A stretch of DNA of 64,000 bases from Tardiphaga robiniae (GCF_013359755.1 NZ_JABMCJ010000094.1:558001-622000); one strand, 5' to 3'; shown: positions 1 to 9,674, counted from the stretch's first letter. The notes: generated by a model from the sequence alone, not told the origin. Numbers and translations are program-made.

Positions 1-220
1 CGACGAGAAGATCGAACTCGCCCGTCTCAAGATGTCGCTGAAGGACAACTTCGTGACCCCGTGGGTGAAGGCCAATGGCGTCGGCGGCATCGACGAGAAG
101 CGCATGACTGATGCCATCGATCAGATCGCCGTGACCTACGAGTTCAAGAATCCGAAGCCGAAGGCAGGGGATCTGTTCACCTCGGAATATCTGCCCCCAG
201 CCGACGCACGAAAATTCTAA
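1..220 (+). CDS. ABC transporter substrate-binding protein, C-terminal fragment
   Basis: The reading frame is open from the window edge and ends at a TAA. About 72 residues are visible, starting in DEKIELARLKMSL. The fragment carries the end of a periplasmic binding protein of the NitT/TauT (SsuA/NMT1-like) type, ending in an FTSEYLPPAD tail. The assignment rests mainly on the next two genes, an ATPase and a permease of the nitrate/taurine/sulfonate importer class, which follow in the same direction after 30 bases. The substrate cannot be told from this fragment. The start lies upstream of the window. Confidence 0.75.
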   Translation, partial: DEKIELARLKMSLKDNFVTPWVKANGVGGIDEKRMTDAIDQIAVTYEFKNPKPKAGDLFTSEYLPPADARKF

Positions 221-250
221 GCGTCACGACAGAAGGCCAGGTCGTCGCGC

Positions 251-1039
251 ATGGAAGCGTTCGTAGATATCGACGGCGTCACGCTCAAATACCGTGGCGC
301 CTCGGGTGACATTGTCGCGCTCCAGGATGCGACGCTCAAAGTCCAGCGCGGCGAATTCGCCGCGGTGGTCGGCCCCTCCGGCTGCGGCAAGTCCACCTTG
401 ATGCGGCTTGTCACGGGCCTGCACAAGCCGACGGCCGGCACTATCGCCATCGACGGCAAACAGGTGACAGGCCCGGTCAAAATGGCCGGCATGGCGTTCC
501 AGAACGCCAACATGCTGCCGTGGCGCAAGGTGATCGACAACGTCCTGCTGCCGCTGGAAATCGTAGAACCACATCGCTCGCAGTTTCGTTCCAAGAAAGT
601 GGAGTTCCGCGCCAAGGCCGAGCAGCTTCTGGCTACCGTCGGTCTCGCCGGCTTCAGCGACCGTTATCCCTGGGAATTGTCCGGCGGCATGCAGCAGCGC
701 GTGTCGCTGTGCCGCTCGCTGATCCACGAGCCGGCGCTGCTGATGCTCGACGAGCCCTTCGCCGCCCTCGACGCGTTCACGCGCGAGGAGCTGTGGTGCG
801 TGCTGCGCGATCTCTGGCAGCGACTGGGCTTCACGGTGATTCTGGTGACGCACGATCTGCGCGAGGCGGCGTTCCTCGCCGACAATATCTACGTCATGAG
901 CGCGCGCCCCGGTCACATCGTCCAGATCAAGCCAGTGGATTTCCCGCGCCCGCGCGATCTGCAGGTGACCTATGAAAAGGATTTCGGCGACATCGTGATG
1001 GAGCTGCGCATGAAGATCGCACAGGTGCGCCAGTCATGA
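251..1039 (+). CDS. NitT/TauT-family ABC transporter ATP-binding protein
   Basis: A 262-residue ATPase that energises an importer at the inner membrane. Walker A GPSGCGKST lies at about residues 41-49, the ABC signature LSGGMQQR at about 143-150, Walker B LLMLDEPF at about 163-170, and the switch His in VTHDLREA about 30 residues later. Length and the AFQNANMLPWRKVIDNV Q-loop region are typical of SsuB/TauB/NrtD-type subunits. Its last four bases overlap the permease start (ATGA), so the two are translationally coupled. Nitrate, taurine, sulfonate, pyrimidine precursors or phthalate-like compounds are all possible substrates; the sequence does not decide. Confidence 0.92.
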   Translation: MEAFVDIDGVTLKYRGASGDIVALQDATLKVQRGEFAAVVGPSGCGKSTLMRLVTGLHKPTAGTIAIDGKQVTGPVKMAGMAFQNANMLPWRKVIDNVLLPLEIVEPHRSQFRSKKVEFRAKAEQLLATVGLAGFSDRYPWELSGGMQQRVSLCRSLIHEPALLMLDEPFAALDAFTREELWCVLRDLWQRLGFTVILVTHDLREAAFLADNIYVMSARPGHIVQIKPVDFPRPRDLQVTYEKDFGDIVMELRMKIAQVRQS

Positions 1040-1809
1040 ACCCGCGGACTCTCGAAAAGCTTTCGCCCTGGCTCTTCACCATTGCCATCTTCCTGGTCTG
1101 GGAGCTGGCCTGCATCGTCTTCAAGGTCAACACGTCGGTGCTGCAGCCGCCATCGGCCGCCTTTGCGGCGATGTTCAAACTCTGGCGTGTGTTTCTCTAT
1201 CATTCCTGGGTCACGCTCTGGGTGACCATGGTCGGATTTGCCCTGGCCGTGGGCTTCGGCATCATTCTCGGTCTCGTCGTGGGCTGGTCGCGGGCGATCT
1301 ATCGCGGGCTCTATCCCGTGATGATCGGCTTCAACACGATCCCGAAGGTCGCCATTGTCCCGCTGCTGATCCTGTGGTTCGGCATCGGCGAAGTGCCGGC
1401 AATCGTCACCGCCTTCCTGATCTCGTTCTTCCCTATCGTGGTCAATATCGCCACGGGTCTGGCGACAACCGAACCGGAACTCGAGGACGTGTTGCGGGCG
1501 CTCGGCGCCGGCAAGCTCGACATCATGCTCAAGGTCGGCATTCCGCGTGCGCTGCCATATTTCTTCGGCTCGCTGAAGATCGCTATCACGCTGGCTTTCG
1601 TCGGTACCGTCGTGTCGGAGACGCTCGGCGCCAATGCCGGGCTCGGCTATCTGATCGCGCTGGAGGGTGCCAGCTTCCGTATGGCGAATGTCTACGCCGC
1701 CCTGCTGCTGCTCGCCTTTGAAGGCGTGCTCATGTACGCGGTCTTCGCGGGGATCGAGCAGCATTTCACCAAATGGGCCTTCCGGTCGCAAATGAGCGCG
1801 GCCGGCTAA
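1036..1809 (+). CDS. NitT/TauT-family ABC transporter permease
   Basis: A 257-residue inner-membrane permease with about six hydrophobic segments; the first is at residues ~14-32. The EAA loop that docks the ATPase is recognisable around ELEDVLRALGAGKLDIM, with the conserved G followed by the IPRALPYFFGSLK stretch, typical of the BPD_transp_1 domain in SsuC/TauC homologues. The start ATG overlaps the stop of the ATPase gene. It forms an operon with the preceding ATPase and binding protein. No further genes follow in the unit: about 100 bases separate it from the kinase gene downstream. Confidence 0.92.
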   Translation: MNPRTLEKLSPWLFTIAIFLVWELACIVFKVNTSVLQPPSAAFAAMFKLWRVFLYHSWVTLWVTMVGFALAVGFGIILGLVVGWSRAIYRGLYPVMIGFNTIPKVAIVPLLILWFGIGEVPAIVTAFLISFFPIVVNIATGLATTEPELEDVLRALGAGKLDIMLKVGIPRALPYFFGSLKIAITLAFVGTVVSETLGANAGLGYLIALEGASFRMANVYAALLLLAFEGVLMYAVFAGIEQHFTKWAFRSQMSAAG

Positions 1810-1908
1810 CGCCACAGGACCTCCTCCCGGCTACGGCGGGTTCCCGCCCGCGGAGCGGTTGGTGAGACACCGCCCTTGCGCTAGACTGCAGGGAGTCGGG
1901 CAGGTGCT

Positions 1909-4038
1909 GTGAAGACCGAACACCAAAATTCGTTGAGAACGCTGCAATGGATGATGGCCGCTTCGCTGGCCCTTCCGCTTGCACTGTTTCTGTTCGCGGC
2001 GGCGACATCGTGGGTGTCGACCCGCGAAATCGCCGACCGTGAGATCGAGCGTGCGCTCGATGTGGCGCATGAACACGCTTTAAAGGTGTTCGAGACGATC
2101 GACCGCAGCCTGTCGGAAATGAACGAGATCGTACGCGGTAAATCCGACGACGAGCTGCGTGCGCAATCGGACCGGATGGCGGGCCGGCTGAAGCAGCTCA
2201 CCGATGCGCTGCCGCAGTTGAAGTCGGTCTGGGTGTTCGACAATAAAGGTCGCGCGCTGGTCAACAGTCTGGATCTGACGCTGCCGGATCTCGATTTCTC
2301 TGATCGCGATTATTACAGGGTCCATATCGCAGGTGATGCCGGCACGTTCATCGGTCAATCATTGTTGCCGCGCCCGCCCTATCAGGGGGCGCCGTTCTTT
2401 GGTGTGAGCCGCAGGCGGGTCTCGGCCGACGGCAGCTTCGCCGGCGTGGTGCAGGCCTCTGTCTTTCCGGAATATTTCGATCGTTTCTATGCGCGCATCG
2501 GCCACGATGCCGGGAGCTTCTTTGCGCTTGGTCTCACCGATGGTTCGATCCTGGCACGTTATCCGCAGCTCGACCGTGAGGTGCGTCTCGATCCCAAGGG
2601 GCCCGTGGGCCGCACCCTGTCGGCCCATCCTGCTGGAGGATTGGTCACGCTTGTCTCGCCCGGCGACAATGTCGAGCGCCGTATCGGCTATCAGCAGCTC
2701 GCCGGCTATCCGGTCTATGTCGCGGCAGGTCTTGAGACGTCAGCGATCCGTGCGCGCTGGCTGCGCACCATCAGCTATCATCTGATCTTCGGCGTTCCTG
2801 CGACGGCATTGCTGTTCCTGTTGCTGGCATTCGCGATCCGTCGCACCCGCCGGCTCAATTTCGAAGCGCTGAAACGGCGTGAGGCCGAAGAAGCGCTGAA
2901 ACATGGCCAGCGCCTCGAAGCACTCGGCCAGTTGACTGGCGGCGTCGCGCATGACTTCAACAATTTGCTGACCGTGATCCGCTCGTCAGTCGACTTGCTG
3001 CAACGGCCCGATCTCTCGCCGGATCGTCGTGCCCGCTACATTGCAGCGATCTCCGAAACAGTGAATCGCGCCGCCAAGCTGACAGCGCAATTGCTGGCCT
3101 TTGCGCGGCGCCAGACGCTGAAGCCTGAAGTATTCGACGTCGGCCAATGCGTGCATTCGGTGAGCGAGATTATCGGCACGCTGACGGGGGCGCCTATCGA
3201 AATTATGACCCATGTGCCCGATGAGGCGTTGTTTGTGGATGCCGATATCGGCCAGTTCGAAACCGCGTTGATCAACATCGCGGTTAACGCGCGCGATGCC
3301 ATGGCGGGCGAGGGGCGGCTGACGATCGCCGTCAGCGCGGCAGAGCAAGTCCCCGTTGCGCTTGCCCTGAGGTCTGACGGCTATGTGGCGATCTCAGTAT
3401 CCGACACCGGCAGCGGTATTCCTGCCGATCAGTTCGAGCACATCTTCGAGCCATTCTATACGACCAAGGAAGTCGGGCAGGGCACAGGCCTCGGACTTTC
3501 GCAGGTGTTCGGCTTTGCCAAACAATCCGGCGGTGAGGTCGTGGTCGCCAGCGAAGTCGGCAAGGGCAGCACTTTCACGCTTTATCTGCCGCGCGTCTCC
3601 GGCGACAGCATCGCGCCGGCGCTGTCGGCGAGCGAAGCGCCCGTCGTCGATGGCCACGGCATGTCGGTGCTGGTGGTGGAAGACAATCGCGACGTCGGGA
3701 CTTTTGCGACCGATGCGCTGAGCGAGCTTGGCTACACCACGGTGTTGCGGCCGAACGCTCAGGAAGCGCTCGTCGAACTCGCCCGTCATGCCACGCACTA
3801 TGACGTCGTGTTCTCCGATGTCGTGATGCCTGGAATGACCGGCATCGAACTGGCGCAGGAGATTCGAAAACTCTATCCGGATCTGCCGGTGGTGCTGACC
3901 TCCGGCTACAGTCATGTGCTGGCGCAGAACGGTACCTTCGGGTTCGAGCTGCTGCATAAGCCCTATTCGATCGAGCAATTGTCGCGGGTGCTCACCAAGG
4001 CCGGCACCTGGCGCAAGGCTCAGCGCGAGGCTGTCTGA
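1909..4038 (+). CDS. Hybrid sensor histidine kinase with extracytoplasmic Cache-type sensor and C-terminal receiver
   Basis: A 709-residue membrane kinase starting at GTG behind a GGGAG stretch. TM1 is at about residues 14-34 and TM2 at about 288-310. The ~250-residue loop between them has the dCache pattern ([20 protein letters not shown]) of small-molecule sensors. The HisKA H-box [11 protein letters not shown] puts the phospho-accepting His at about residue 348. The HATPase has N ([10 protein letters not shown]), G1 (DTGSGIP) and G2 (GTGLGL) boxes. The receiver begins at about 585, with the accepting Asp at about 637 in VFSDVVMPG and the conserved Lys in LLHKPYS. No response regulator with a DNA-binding domain lies nearby, so phosphotransfer partners are unknown. 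The ligand is unknown. Confidence 0.93.
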   Translation: MKTEHQNSLRTLQWMMAASLALPLALFLFAAATSWVSTREIADREIERALDVAHEHALKVFETIDRSLSEMNEIVRGKSDDELRAQSDRMAGRLKQLTDALPQLKSVWVFDNKGRALVNSLDLTLPDLDFSDRDYYRVHIAGDAGTFIGQSLLPRPPYQGAPFFGVSRRRVSADGSFAGVVQASVFPEYFDRFYARIGHDAGSFFALGLTDGSILARYPQLDREVRLDPKGPVGRTLSAHPAGGLVTLVSPGDNVERRIGYQQLAGYPVYVAAGLETSAIRARWLRTISYHLIFGVPATALLFLLLAFAIRRTRRLNFEALKRREAEEALKHGQRLEALGQLTGGVAHDFNNLLTVIRSSVDLLQRPDLSPDRRARYIAAISETVNRAAKLTAQLLAFARRQTLKPEVFDVGQCVHSVSEIIGTLTGAPIEIMTHVPDEALFVDADIGQFETALINIAVNARDAMAGEGRLTIAVSAAEQVPVALALRSDGYVAISVSDTGSGIPADQFEHIFEPFYTTKEVGQGTGLGLSQVFGFAKQSGGEVVVASEVGKGSTFTLYLPRVSGDSIAPALSASEAPVVDGHGMSVLVVEDNRDVGTFATDALSELGYTTVLRPNAQEALVELARHATHYDVVFSDVVMPGMTGIELAQEIRKLYPDLPVVLTSGYSHVLAQNGTFGFELLHKPYSIEQLSRVLTKAGTWRKAQREAV

Positions 4039-4088
4039 GCCGCTGGGAACTCCAGGGAACCTTTTGATTTCCTTGGCGTTATCGCGCC

Positions 4089-6062
4089 ATGAGCAAACAT
4101 TCAGTTAACGAAGCCAAGCCTGCATCCGACGCGTCCGATCTGAAGGGGCCGATTGTCGGGGTCGTTGGCGAGGACGGCAAGCATATCGAGCCGCCGCCGC
4201 CTGAAGTCGTGGAGCCCGATCCGGACCTGACGCCGGAAGAGGCCGAGCAGGCACGCAAGGACTATCTGCTGACGCGATTCTGGATCAGCGCGCGTGGCTT
4301 CTGGGGCAAGTCGGGCGACAGATTAGCCTGGGTGTTCTCGGTCGGGCTGCTGCTGCTCATCGTCGCCAATGTGGCGTTTCAATACGGCATCAATGTCTGG
4401 AACCGCGCGATCTTCGACGCCATCGAGAAACGCGATGCGGCCAGCGTGTTTCATCTCACTGGCGTGTTCTTTCCGCTCGCCATCGGCAGCGTGTTGCTGG
4501 GTGTCGCGCAGGTCTATGGCCGCATGGGTATCCAGCGTCGCTGGCGCGCATGGCTGACCAATTCTGTGGTGTCGCGCTGGCTCACCAGCGGCCGCTATTA
4601 TCAGCTCAATCTTGTCGGCGGCGATCACCAGAATCCCGAATATCGGATCGCCGAGGATCTGCGCATCGCGACCGACTCGCCCGTCGACTTCGTCTCCGGC
4701 GTCATCGCGGCATTTCTCTCCGCCACCACCTTCATCGTCGTGCTGTGGACCATCGGCGGCGCGCTGACGCTGACTGTGGGCGGCAGTCTCATCACCATTC
4801 CCGGTTTCCTCGTCATTGCCGCGATCATCTATGCGGCCATTGCGTCCGGCTCGATCATGGTGATCGGCCGGCGTTTCGTGCAGATTTCCGAGGACAAGAA
4901 CCAGGCCGAGGCGGAGTATCGTTATGCGCTTACCCGCGTGCGCGAAAACGGCGAGAGCATCGCGCTGCTCGGCGGCGAGGAAGAAGAGCGCGACGGGATC
5001 GACAAGACCTTCGGCAACGTCCTCAGGCAATGGGCGCGTCTTGCCGGACAGCATATGCGCACCACGCTGGTCTCGCAGGGCTCGAGCCTGATCGCGCCCG
5101 TCGTACCGCTGTTGCTGTGCGCGCCGAAGTTTCTCGACGGCAGCATGTCGCTCGGTCAGGTGATGCAGGCGGCGTCTGCGTTCACCATCGTGCAAAGCGC
5201 ATTCGGCTGGCTGGTCGACAACTATCCGCGCCTTGCCGACTGGAATGCCTGTGCGCGTCGCATCGCCTCGCTGATGATGTCGCTGGACGGCCTCGAACGC
5301 GCCGAGCTCGGCGACGGTATCGGTCGTATCAAGCGCGGCGAAACGACGGATGAGACGATGCTGAGCCTGCATGATCTCTCCGTGACGCTCGATGACGGCA
5401 CTGCCGTCGTCGGCGATGCCGAAGTGAAGATCGAGTCTGGTGAACGTCTGCTCGTCGCGGGCGAGTCCGGTACTGGCAAAAGCACGCTGGTGCGCGCCAT
5501 TGCGGGCCTGTGGCCATGGGGCGGCGGTAGCGTCAATTTCCATCCGGACCGGCGGCTCTTCATGCTGCCGCAGAAGCCCTATGTGCCGTCAGGCACCTTG
5601 CGCCGCGCAGCCGCCTATCCCGCGGCGTCGGAGGACTGGACCGTCGAGCAGATCGGCGAGGCTCTCGACAAGGTCGGGCTCGGTCATCTCAAGGAGAAGA
5701 TCGAGGAGGATGCGCCGTGGGACCAGACGCTGTCCGGCGGCGAAAAGCAGCGTCTCGCTTTCGCACGGCTGTTTTTGCACCGCCCTGATATCATTGTGCT
5801 GGACGAAGCGACCTCGGCGCTGGACGCGAAGAGCCAGGACAAGATGATGGAGCTGCTCACCAAGGAGCTGCCCAACGCCACGGTGGTATCTGTCGCGCAT
5901 CGCGTCGAGCTTGAAGCCTTCCACAGCCGCAAGATCGTGCTGGAGCGCCGCAAGGGCGGCGCCAAGCTGGTCAGCGACATCGATCTCATCCCGCGCAAGG
6001 GTAAGCGCCGTCTGCTCGGCCGCTTCCTGCGCCAGCGCAAGCCGGCCAGGAGCGCGGCATGA
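4089..6062 (+). CDS. Fused ABC transporter permease/ATPase, SbmA/BacA-YddA (BclA-like) type
   Basis: A 657-residue half-transporter with an N-terminal membrane domain (about residues 75-380) and a C-terminal ATPase. The membrane domain carries the WRAWLT ... RIAEDL signature shared by SbmA/BacA, YddA and peroxisomal ABCD transporters. Walker A GESGTGKST is at 458-466, signature LSGGEKQR at ~548-555 and Walker B IIVLDEAT at ~568-575. The family includes BclA, a Bradyrhizobium importer of antimicrobial peptides needed for bacteroid differentiation; that role is known for the family and only inferred here. The first ~65 residues are acidic and proline-rich, and the C terminus is basic. It follows the hybrid kinase by 50 bases; co-transcription is possible. 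Plain vitamin B12 or long-chain acyl transport, as in other branches, is an alternative. Confidence 0.88.
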   Translation: MSKHSVNEAKPASDASDLKGPIVGVVGEDGKHIEPPPPEVVEPDPDLTPEEAEQARKDYLLTRFWISARGFWGKSGDRLAWVFSVGLLLLIVANVAFQYGINVWNRAIFDAIEKRDAASVFHLTGVFFPLAIGSVLLGVAQVYGRMGIQRRWRAWLTNSVVSRWLTSGRYYQLNLVGGDHQNPEYRIAEDLRIATDSPVDFVSGVIAAFLSATTFIVVLWTIGGALTLTVGGSLITIPGFLVIAAIIYAAIASGSIMVIGRRFVQISEDKNQAEAEYRYALTRVRENGESIALLGGEEEERDGIDKTFGNVLRQWARLAGQHMRTTLVSQGSSLIAPVVPLLLCAPKFLDGSMSLGQVMQAASAFTIVQSAFGWLVDNYPRLADWNACARRIASLMMSLDGLERAELGDGIGRIKRGETTDETMLSLHDLSVTLDDGTAVVGDAEVKIESGERLLVAGESGTGKSTLVRAIAGLWPWGGGSVNFHPDRRLFMLPQKPYVPSGTLRRAAAYPAASEDWTVEQIGEALDKVGLGHLKEKIEEDAPWDQTLSGGEKQRLAFARLFLHRPDIIVLDEATSALDAKSQDKMMELLTKELPNATVVSVAHRVELEAFHSRKIVLERRKGGAKLVSDIDLIPRKGKRRLLGRFLRQRKPARSAA

Positions 6063-6099
6063 CACCAGGCGCTATGAGGTGCTTGCTGCGTGTTTCGAC

Positions 6100-6486
6100 T
6101 TAGAAGAAGTTGATCTTCAGCGCCGGCGATAGGAAGATCGCGATATTGGCGAAGAGCCCGCCGGCATAGGCGGCTGAGCGCAGCGACGATTTATCCGCGA
6201 TGTACAGCAGCGCGTGCGCAATCCGACACGCAAGATAGAGAGCGGCCAGCACGCTTACGGTCGTCGCCGATGCGCCAAAATTCAGCGCTGCGATGACCGA
6301 GACGGCGTAGAACGGGAAGCTCTCGAAGGCATTCTGATGCGCGGCATAGGCGCGGCGTTTGGCACCTGAGAGGTTCTCGGCGCTGTCGCGCGGCGCGCTG
6401 TTATCGCGCGATCCCGCTTTGGCATAACCAATAATGATCAGCGGCAGCAGTGCAGCAATCAGAATGCTCCAATAGGCGAACGGCAT
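6100..6486 (-). CDS. MAPEG-family membrane protein
   Basis: A 128-residue protein with four hydrophobic segments, matching the size and layout of the MAPEG superfamily (membrane-associated proteins in eicosanoid and glutathione metabolism). The pattern ...RRAYAAHQNAFESFPFYAV and the ACRIAHALLYI segment are characteristic of bacterial members. The start at 6486 is chosen because GGGGGA lies six bases upstream; an upstream extension in frame to 6588 has no ribosome-binding site and is not hydrophobic. The function in bacteria is unclear; glutathione-dependent detoxification is inferred from relatives. It is convergent with the ABC transporter gene. Confidence 0.85.
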   Translation of the reverse strand: MPFAYWSILIAALLPLIIIGYAKAGSRDNSAPRDSAENLSGAKRRAYAAHQNAFESFPFYAVSVIAALNFGASATTVSVLAALYLACRIAHALLYIADKSSLRSAAYAGGLFANIAIFLSPALKINFF

Positions 6487-6631
6487 CGAAATCCCCCAGG
6501 TCAAATAGTATGGCCAAACTGCGTCTTGATGGGCGGTTCCTGTTCCGCTGTCAAACCCGCCTTCATCCGGCCCGTTGTCGCGGAACATCGCATCGATCGC
6601 GCCGTTGTTAGTTCAGCCCCAAGGGAGACAG

Positions 6632-7120
6632 ATGATGGCCAATGACAATACCCGTGATATCGAACGTGCCTGGGAATTGATGAAGAAGATCGGCTTCGCC
6701 ATGCTGGTGACGCATGATGGCGACAAGCTGCGAGCGCGCCCGATGGCTGCCTATGTGGATCGCGAAGCCGATGCGGTCTACTTCCTCAGCGATGCGCGTA
6801 GACACAAGGATGATGAGATCAAGCGTAATCCGAACGTGAATCTCTCTTTCGCAGATGCGAGCGATCAGAAATATGTCTCGGTGAGCGGCACTGCTGCCGT
6901 CTCGAACGATCGCGCCAAGATCAAGGAGCTGTTCACCACCTCCGCAAAGGCGTGGTGGGGCAGCGCGGAAGATCCGAATATTCGTGTGCTGAAGTTCACG
7001 CCTGACGATGCCGAGTTCTGGGACTCGCCGGGCACTGTGATCAGCTATGTGAAGATGGCCGCTGCGGCTGTGACTGGTACGCGTCCGGACATCGGCACCA
7101 ACCGTAAGGTCGCAATCTAG
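6632..7120 (+). CDS. Pyridoxamine 5'-phosphate oxidase-family protein (general stress protein 26-like)
   Basis: A protein of 161-162 residues with the split-barrel flavin-binding fold. RPMAAYVDREADAVYFLSD is the typical early strand region, and the family signatures KxxEIxxNPxVxLSFAD and YVSVSGTA are visible. Such proteins bind FMN, heme or F420 and are often stress-induced; the substrate is unknown. AAGGGAG lies at 6621-6627, and two adjacent ATGs (6632 and 6635) are equally plausible starts. The next small gene begins at the base after this stop codon, suggesting an operon. Confidence 0.88.
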   Translation: MMANDNTRDIERAWELMKKIGFAMLVTHDGDKLRARPMAAYVDREADAVYFLSDARRHKDDEIKRNPNVNLSFADASDQKYVSVSGTAAVSNDRAKIKELFTTSAKAWWGSAEDPNIRVLKFTPDDAEFWDSPGTVISYVKMAAAAVTGTRPDIGTNRKVAI

Positions 7121-7360
7121 ATGCCTAAAGACGATTCACCCGGCATCGATCCCGTCGAGGATCCGCCGATCAAGCCCGGTCAACCCTCCGAACCGCCGCA
7201 GGAGAGCCCGCCGGGCAATCCGCGGCCCGAGGTACCGCCGCCGGTGCGCGATCCCGGTGAGCCGTCGCGACCCGAAGAGTTACCTGGAGATGTGCCTGAT
7301 GAGATGCCGGTGCCAAATCCTGATATCAATCCGGGTCAGCAGCCGCCTGCAGTGATGTAG
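7121..7360 (+). CDS. Proline-rich hypothetical protein
   Basis: A 79-residue protein of which roughly one third is Pro, with many Glu/Asp residues and repeated EPP, PPG and PGQP units. It has no signal peptide, Cys or membrane segment. The ATG follows directly after the TAG of the PNPOx-family gene, with GGTCG upstream and no strong ribosome-binding site, so it would be read by translational coupling. It is likely disordered. Function unknown. The biased composition means coding status rests on position and uninterrupted frame only. Confidence 0.5.
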   Translation: MPKDDSPGIDPVEDPPIKPGQPSEPPQESPPGNPRPEVPPPVRDPGEPSRPEELPGDVPDEMPVPNPDINPGQQPPAVM

Positions 7361-7558
7361 CGAACTACAGATCGATGGCCTGAACGCGCAATGAACAAAG
7401 CGCGTTTGGGCCATTGTCGTGTCGAAAATAAAAACGAATTTGCATTTGCCTGTCGCCACATTCCGGCCCAATGCATATCAGTTGATCAATATGCCGATTT
7501 GTTCGGCCGACAAAAATCAGTTTGTTGAAGATCCTTATCCGGGGGCCCAAGGTCTATC

Positions 7559-9598
7559 ATGACAAAACTTCGTCTCGTATTACTGGCCACGACGACGCTC
7601 GGCGTTGCGCATATCGCAGCGACCGCTGCTTATGCGTCGAGTGTCGATGCGCCGATCGTGCTCGCGCAGGCCGCACCTGCTGCGCCTGAAGGTGAGCCCA
7701 AGGCTCCCCCGAAGGCACCACCCAAGGCTCCGCCAGCTGCTGCGCCTCCCGCCGCTGCGCCGCCGGCCGCACGCCCTGCGGCGCCGCCGCCGCCACCGGC
7801 TCCCCCTGCTGCGCGTCCCGCGCCTCCAGCACCTCCTGCTGCGCCGCCGCCTGCGGCTGCACCTCCGCGCCCGGCACCGCCGCCACCCCCACCACCTGCG
7901 GCCGCTCCGCCGCCGCGCCCAGCTCCGCCGCCGGCTCCCGTCGCGCCTCCGGCCCCGCGCGCCGCACCTCCAGCGCCCACCGCTGCGCCTGTAGCTCCGT
8001 CAGCGCCAACGCCGCCCGCTGCGCGCCCCGAACGTCGCGAGCCCGGCGAAGGACGTCCTGAGCGCCGTGAACCCGGTGCAACGCCGCCGGCCGGCGCACG
8101 TCCCGCGCCTGCAACGCCACCAGCCGCGGCGCCCGCGACACCGCCTGCAGCAACTCCGCCTGCCGCGCGTCCGGCACCTGCTGCTGCGCCGACACCGGCT
8201 CCAACACCGGCGACGCCGCCAGCGGCTGCGACTCCCCCTGCGGCAACGCCTCCTGCAGCAGCACCGGCGCCGTCGGCAGCTCCGGCTGCGCCGGGCACAC
8301 CGCCTGCTGCGGGTGCGCCTCCGTCTGGTCGCCCCGGTGGCCCTGATGGCCGTGGTCCGGACGGACGAGGTTCGGATGGCCGCCGTGGTCCTCCTGGTGG
8401 TCCGGGCGCAGGCGCGCCCGGTGCACCCGGCACGCCGCCCAACGCTGCTGCGCCCGGCGTCGCGCCGAACGCTACGGCACCCGCCGCTGCGCCGCCCACG
8501 AGCACTGCTGCACCTCTCGTGGTCGCGCCCGGTGGCGGCAACATCAAGGTCGTGCAGCCGCCCGCCCCGACCGTGACGGCACCGATCCCTCAGGCGCCGC
8601 CGCCAGCAGTAGCGCTGACGCCGATCGCACCGGGCGCTGCCCCCCAGGGGCCGCGCAACATGGGCGATTTCCGCGGCCAGCGCAGCGAGCGCCAGGAAGG
8701 TGGTCGCACGATCATCACCGAGCCTGGACGCATCATCGTGCAGGATCCGAGCGGTCAGTCGTTCATCCGCCACAACGAGGTCGATCGCTTCCGCTACGGC
8801 GCGCGTGACATCCGTACGGATCGGGTCGGCGGTGAGGATCGGACCATCGTGATCCGTCCCGACGGCTCGCAGATCATCACGGTGGTTGGCCGCGACGGTC
8901 AGCTGCTGCGACGTATCCGCAGGGACCGCGAGGGACGCGAGATCATCATCATCGATAACTCGTTCCGTGGTCCGCGTGGCCCCGGCGGTCCGGGTGGTCT
9001 CGGCTTCTATGTCGATCTGCCGCCGCCGATGATCCGGATTCCGCAGAACCGTTACATCGTCGACTACGATCAGGCCTCGCCCGATCTCGTCTACGATACG
9101 CTGATCGCGCCACCGGTGGATCGCATCGAGCGCCGCTATACGCTCGATGAAATCCGCTACAGCCCGATGGTGCGCCAGCGCATGCCGTCGATCGATCTGG
9201 ACTCGATCAACTTCGAGCTAGGCTCGTGGGATATCCCGCCGGATCAGGCCTCGAAGCTGCAGGTGATCGCAGATGGTCTCAACCGGGCGATCTCGCGCAA
9301 TCCACGAGCGGTGTTCCTGATCGAGGGTCACACCGATGCGGTCGGCTCCGACGTCGACAATCTGTCGCTGTCGGATCGCCGCGCCCAGTCGGCGGCAGAA
9401 TTGCTCACCCAGCAATTCCAGGTGCCGGCGGAAAACCTGACGTCGCAGGGTTATGGCGAGCAGTATCTGAAGATCCAGACCGACGGTCCGGAGCGCCAGA
9501 ACCGCCGCGTCACGATCCGCAACATCACGCCGCTGTTGAACGGCGGTCAGGCGTCGCTACCCCCGCCGCCTCCAGGTACCGCGCCGCCGCGTCGCTGA
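7559..9598 (+). CDS. OmpA-family outer-membrane/peptidoglycan-binding protein with long Pro/Ala-rich segment
   Basis: A 679-residue secreted protein. A signal peptide (residues 1-27, cleavage near AAYASS) is followed by about 300 residues of Pro/Ala-rich low complexity (PPAAP, APPA, PARPAPP units), then a Gly/Asp/Arg-rich stretch with DGRGPDGRG-type repeats at ~260-280. A middle region (~365-540) is rich in R-D-G turns. The C-terminal OmpA/MotB domain (~545-660) has the peptidoglycan-binding pattern VFLIEGHTDAVGSD ... LSLSDRRAQS. Known members anchor the outer membrane to peptidoglycan; the Pro/Ala tract may span the periplasm or wall. A strong terminator follows 18 bases after the stop. Confidence 0.9.
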   Translation: MTKLRLVLLATTTLGVAHIAATAAYASSVDAPIVLAQAAPAAPEGEPKAPPKAPPKAPPAAAPPAAAPPAARPAAPPPPPAPPAARPAPPAPPAAPPPAAAPPRPAPPPPPPPAAAPPPRPAPPPAPVAPPAPRAAPPAPTAAPVAPSAPTPPAARPERREPGEGRPERREPGATPPAGARPAPATPPAAAPATPPAATPPAARPAPAAAPTPAPTPATPPAAATPPAATPPAAAPAPSAAPAAPGTPPAAGAPPSGRPGGPDGRGPDGRGSDGRRGPPGGPGAGAPGAPGTPPNAAAPGVAPNATAPAAAPPTSTAAPLVVAPGGGNIKVVQPPAPTVTAPIPQAPPPAVALTPIAPGAAPQGPRNMGDFRGQRSERQEGGRTIITEPGRIIVQDPSGQSFIRHNEVDRFRYGARDIRTDRVGGEDRTIVIRPDGSQIITVVGRDGQLLRRIRRDREGREIIIIDNSFRGPRGPGGPGGLGFYVDLPPPMIRIPQNRYIVDYDQASPDLVYDTLIAPPVDRIERRYTLDEIRYSPMVRQRMPSIDLDSINFELGSWDIPPDQASKLQVIADGLNRAISRNPRAVFLIEGHTDAVGSDVDNLSLSDRRAQSAAELLTQQFQVPAENLTSQGYGEQYLKIQTDGPERQNRRVTIRNITPLLNGGQASLPPPPPGTAPPRR

Positions 9599-9615
9599 GC
9601 GGTTTGATATGAAAG

Positions 9616-9650
9616 AAAATGGCCGGGAGCGATTCCGGCCATTTTTGTTT
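9616..9650 (+). terminator. Rho-independent terminator after the OmpA-family gene
   Basis: A perfect 11-bp stem (AAAATGGCCGG at 9616-9626 pairing with CCGGCCATTTT at 9635-9645) encloses an 8-base loop and runs into TGTTTTG. Confidence 0.9.
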
Positions 9651-9674
9651 TGATAGTACGCTGCTGCCAATGGC

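Noticed and set aside
4323-5543. 406-codon minus-strand frame opposite the BacA-like transporter
   Set aside because: Low-information composition and no motif; the plus strand encodes a full ABC protein.
7559-8500. Pro/Ala repeats considered as a DNA tandem repeat or CRISPR-like array
   Set aside because: Repeat units are irregular in length and sequence, with no spacers; the pattern is amino-acid low complexity.
7630-8547. 305-codon Gly/Ala-rich minus-strand frame opposite the OmpA gene, looking like a PE-PGRS-type protein
   Set aside because: It is the complement of Pro/Ala codons (CCG, GCG); Gly/Ala bias follows automatically from the opposite strand.
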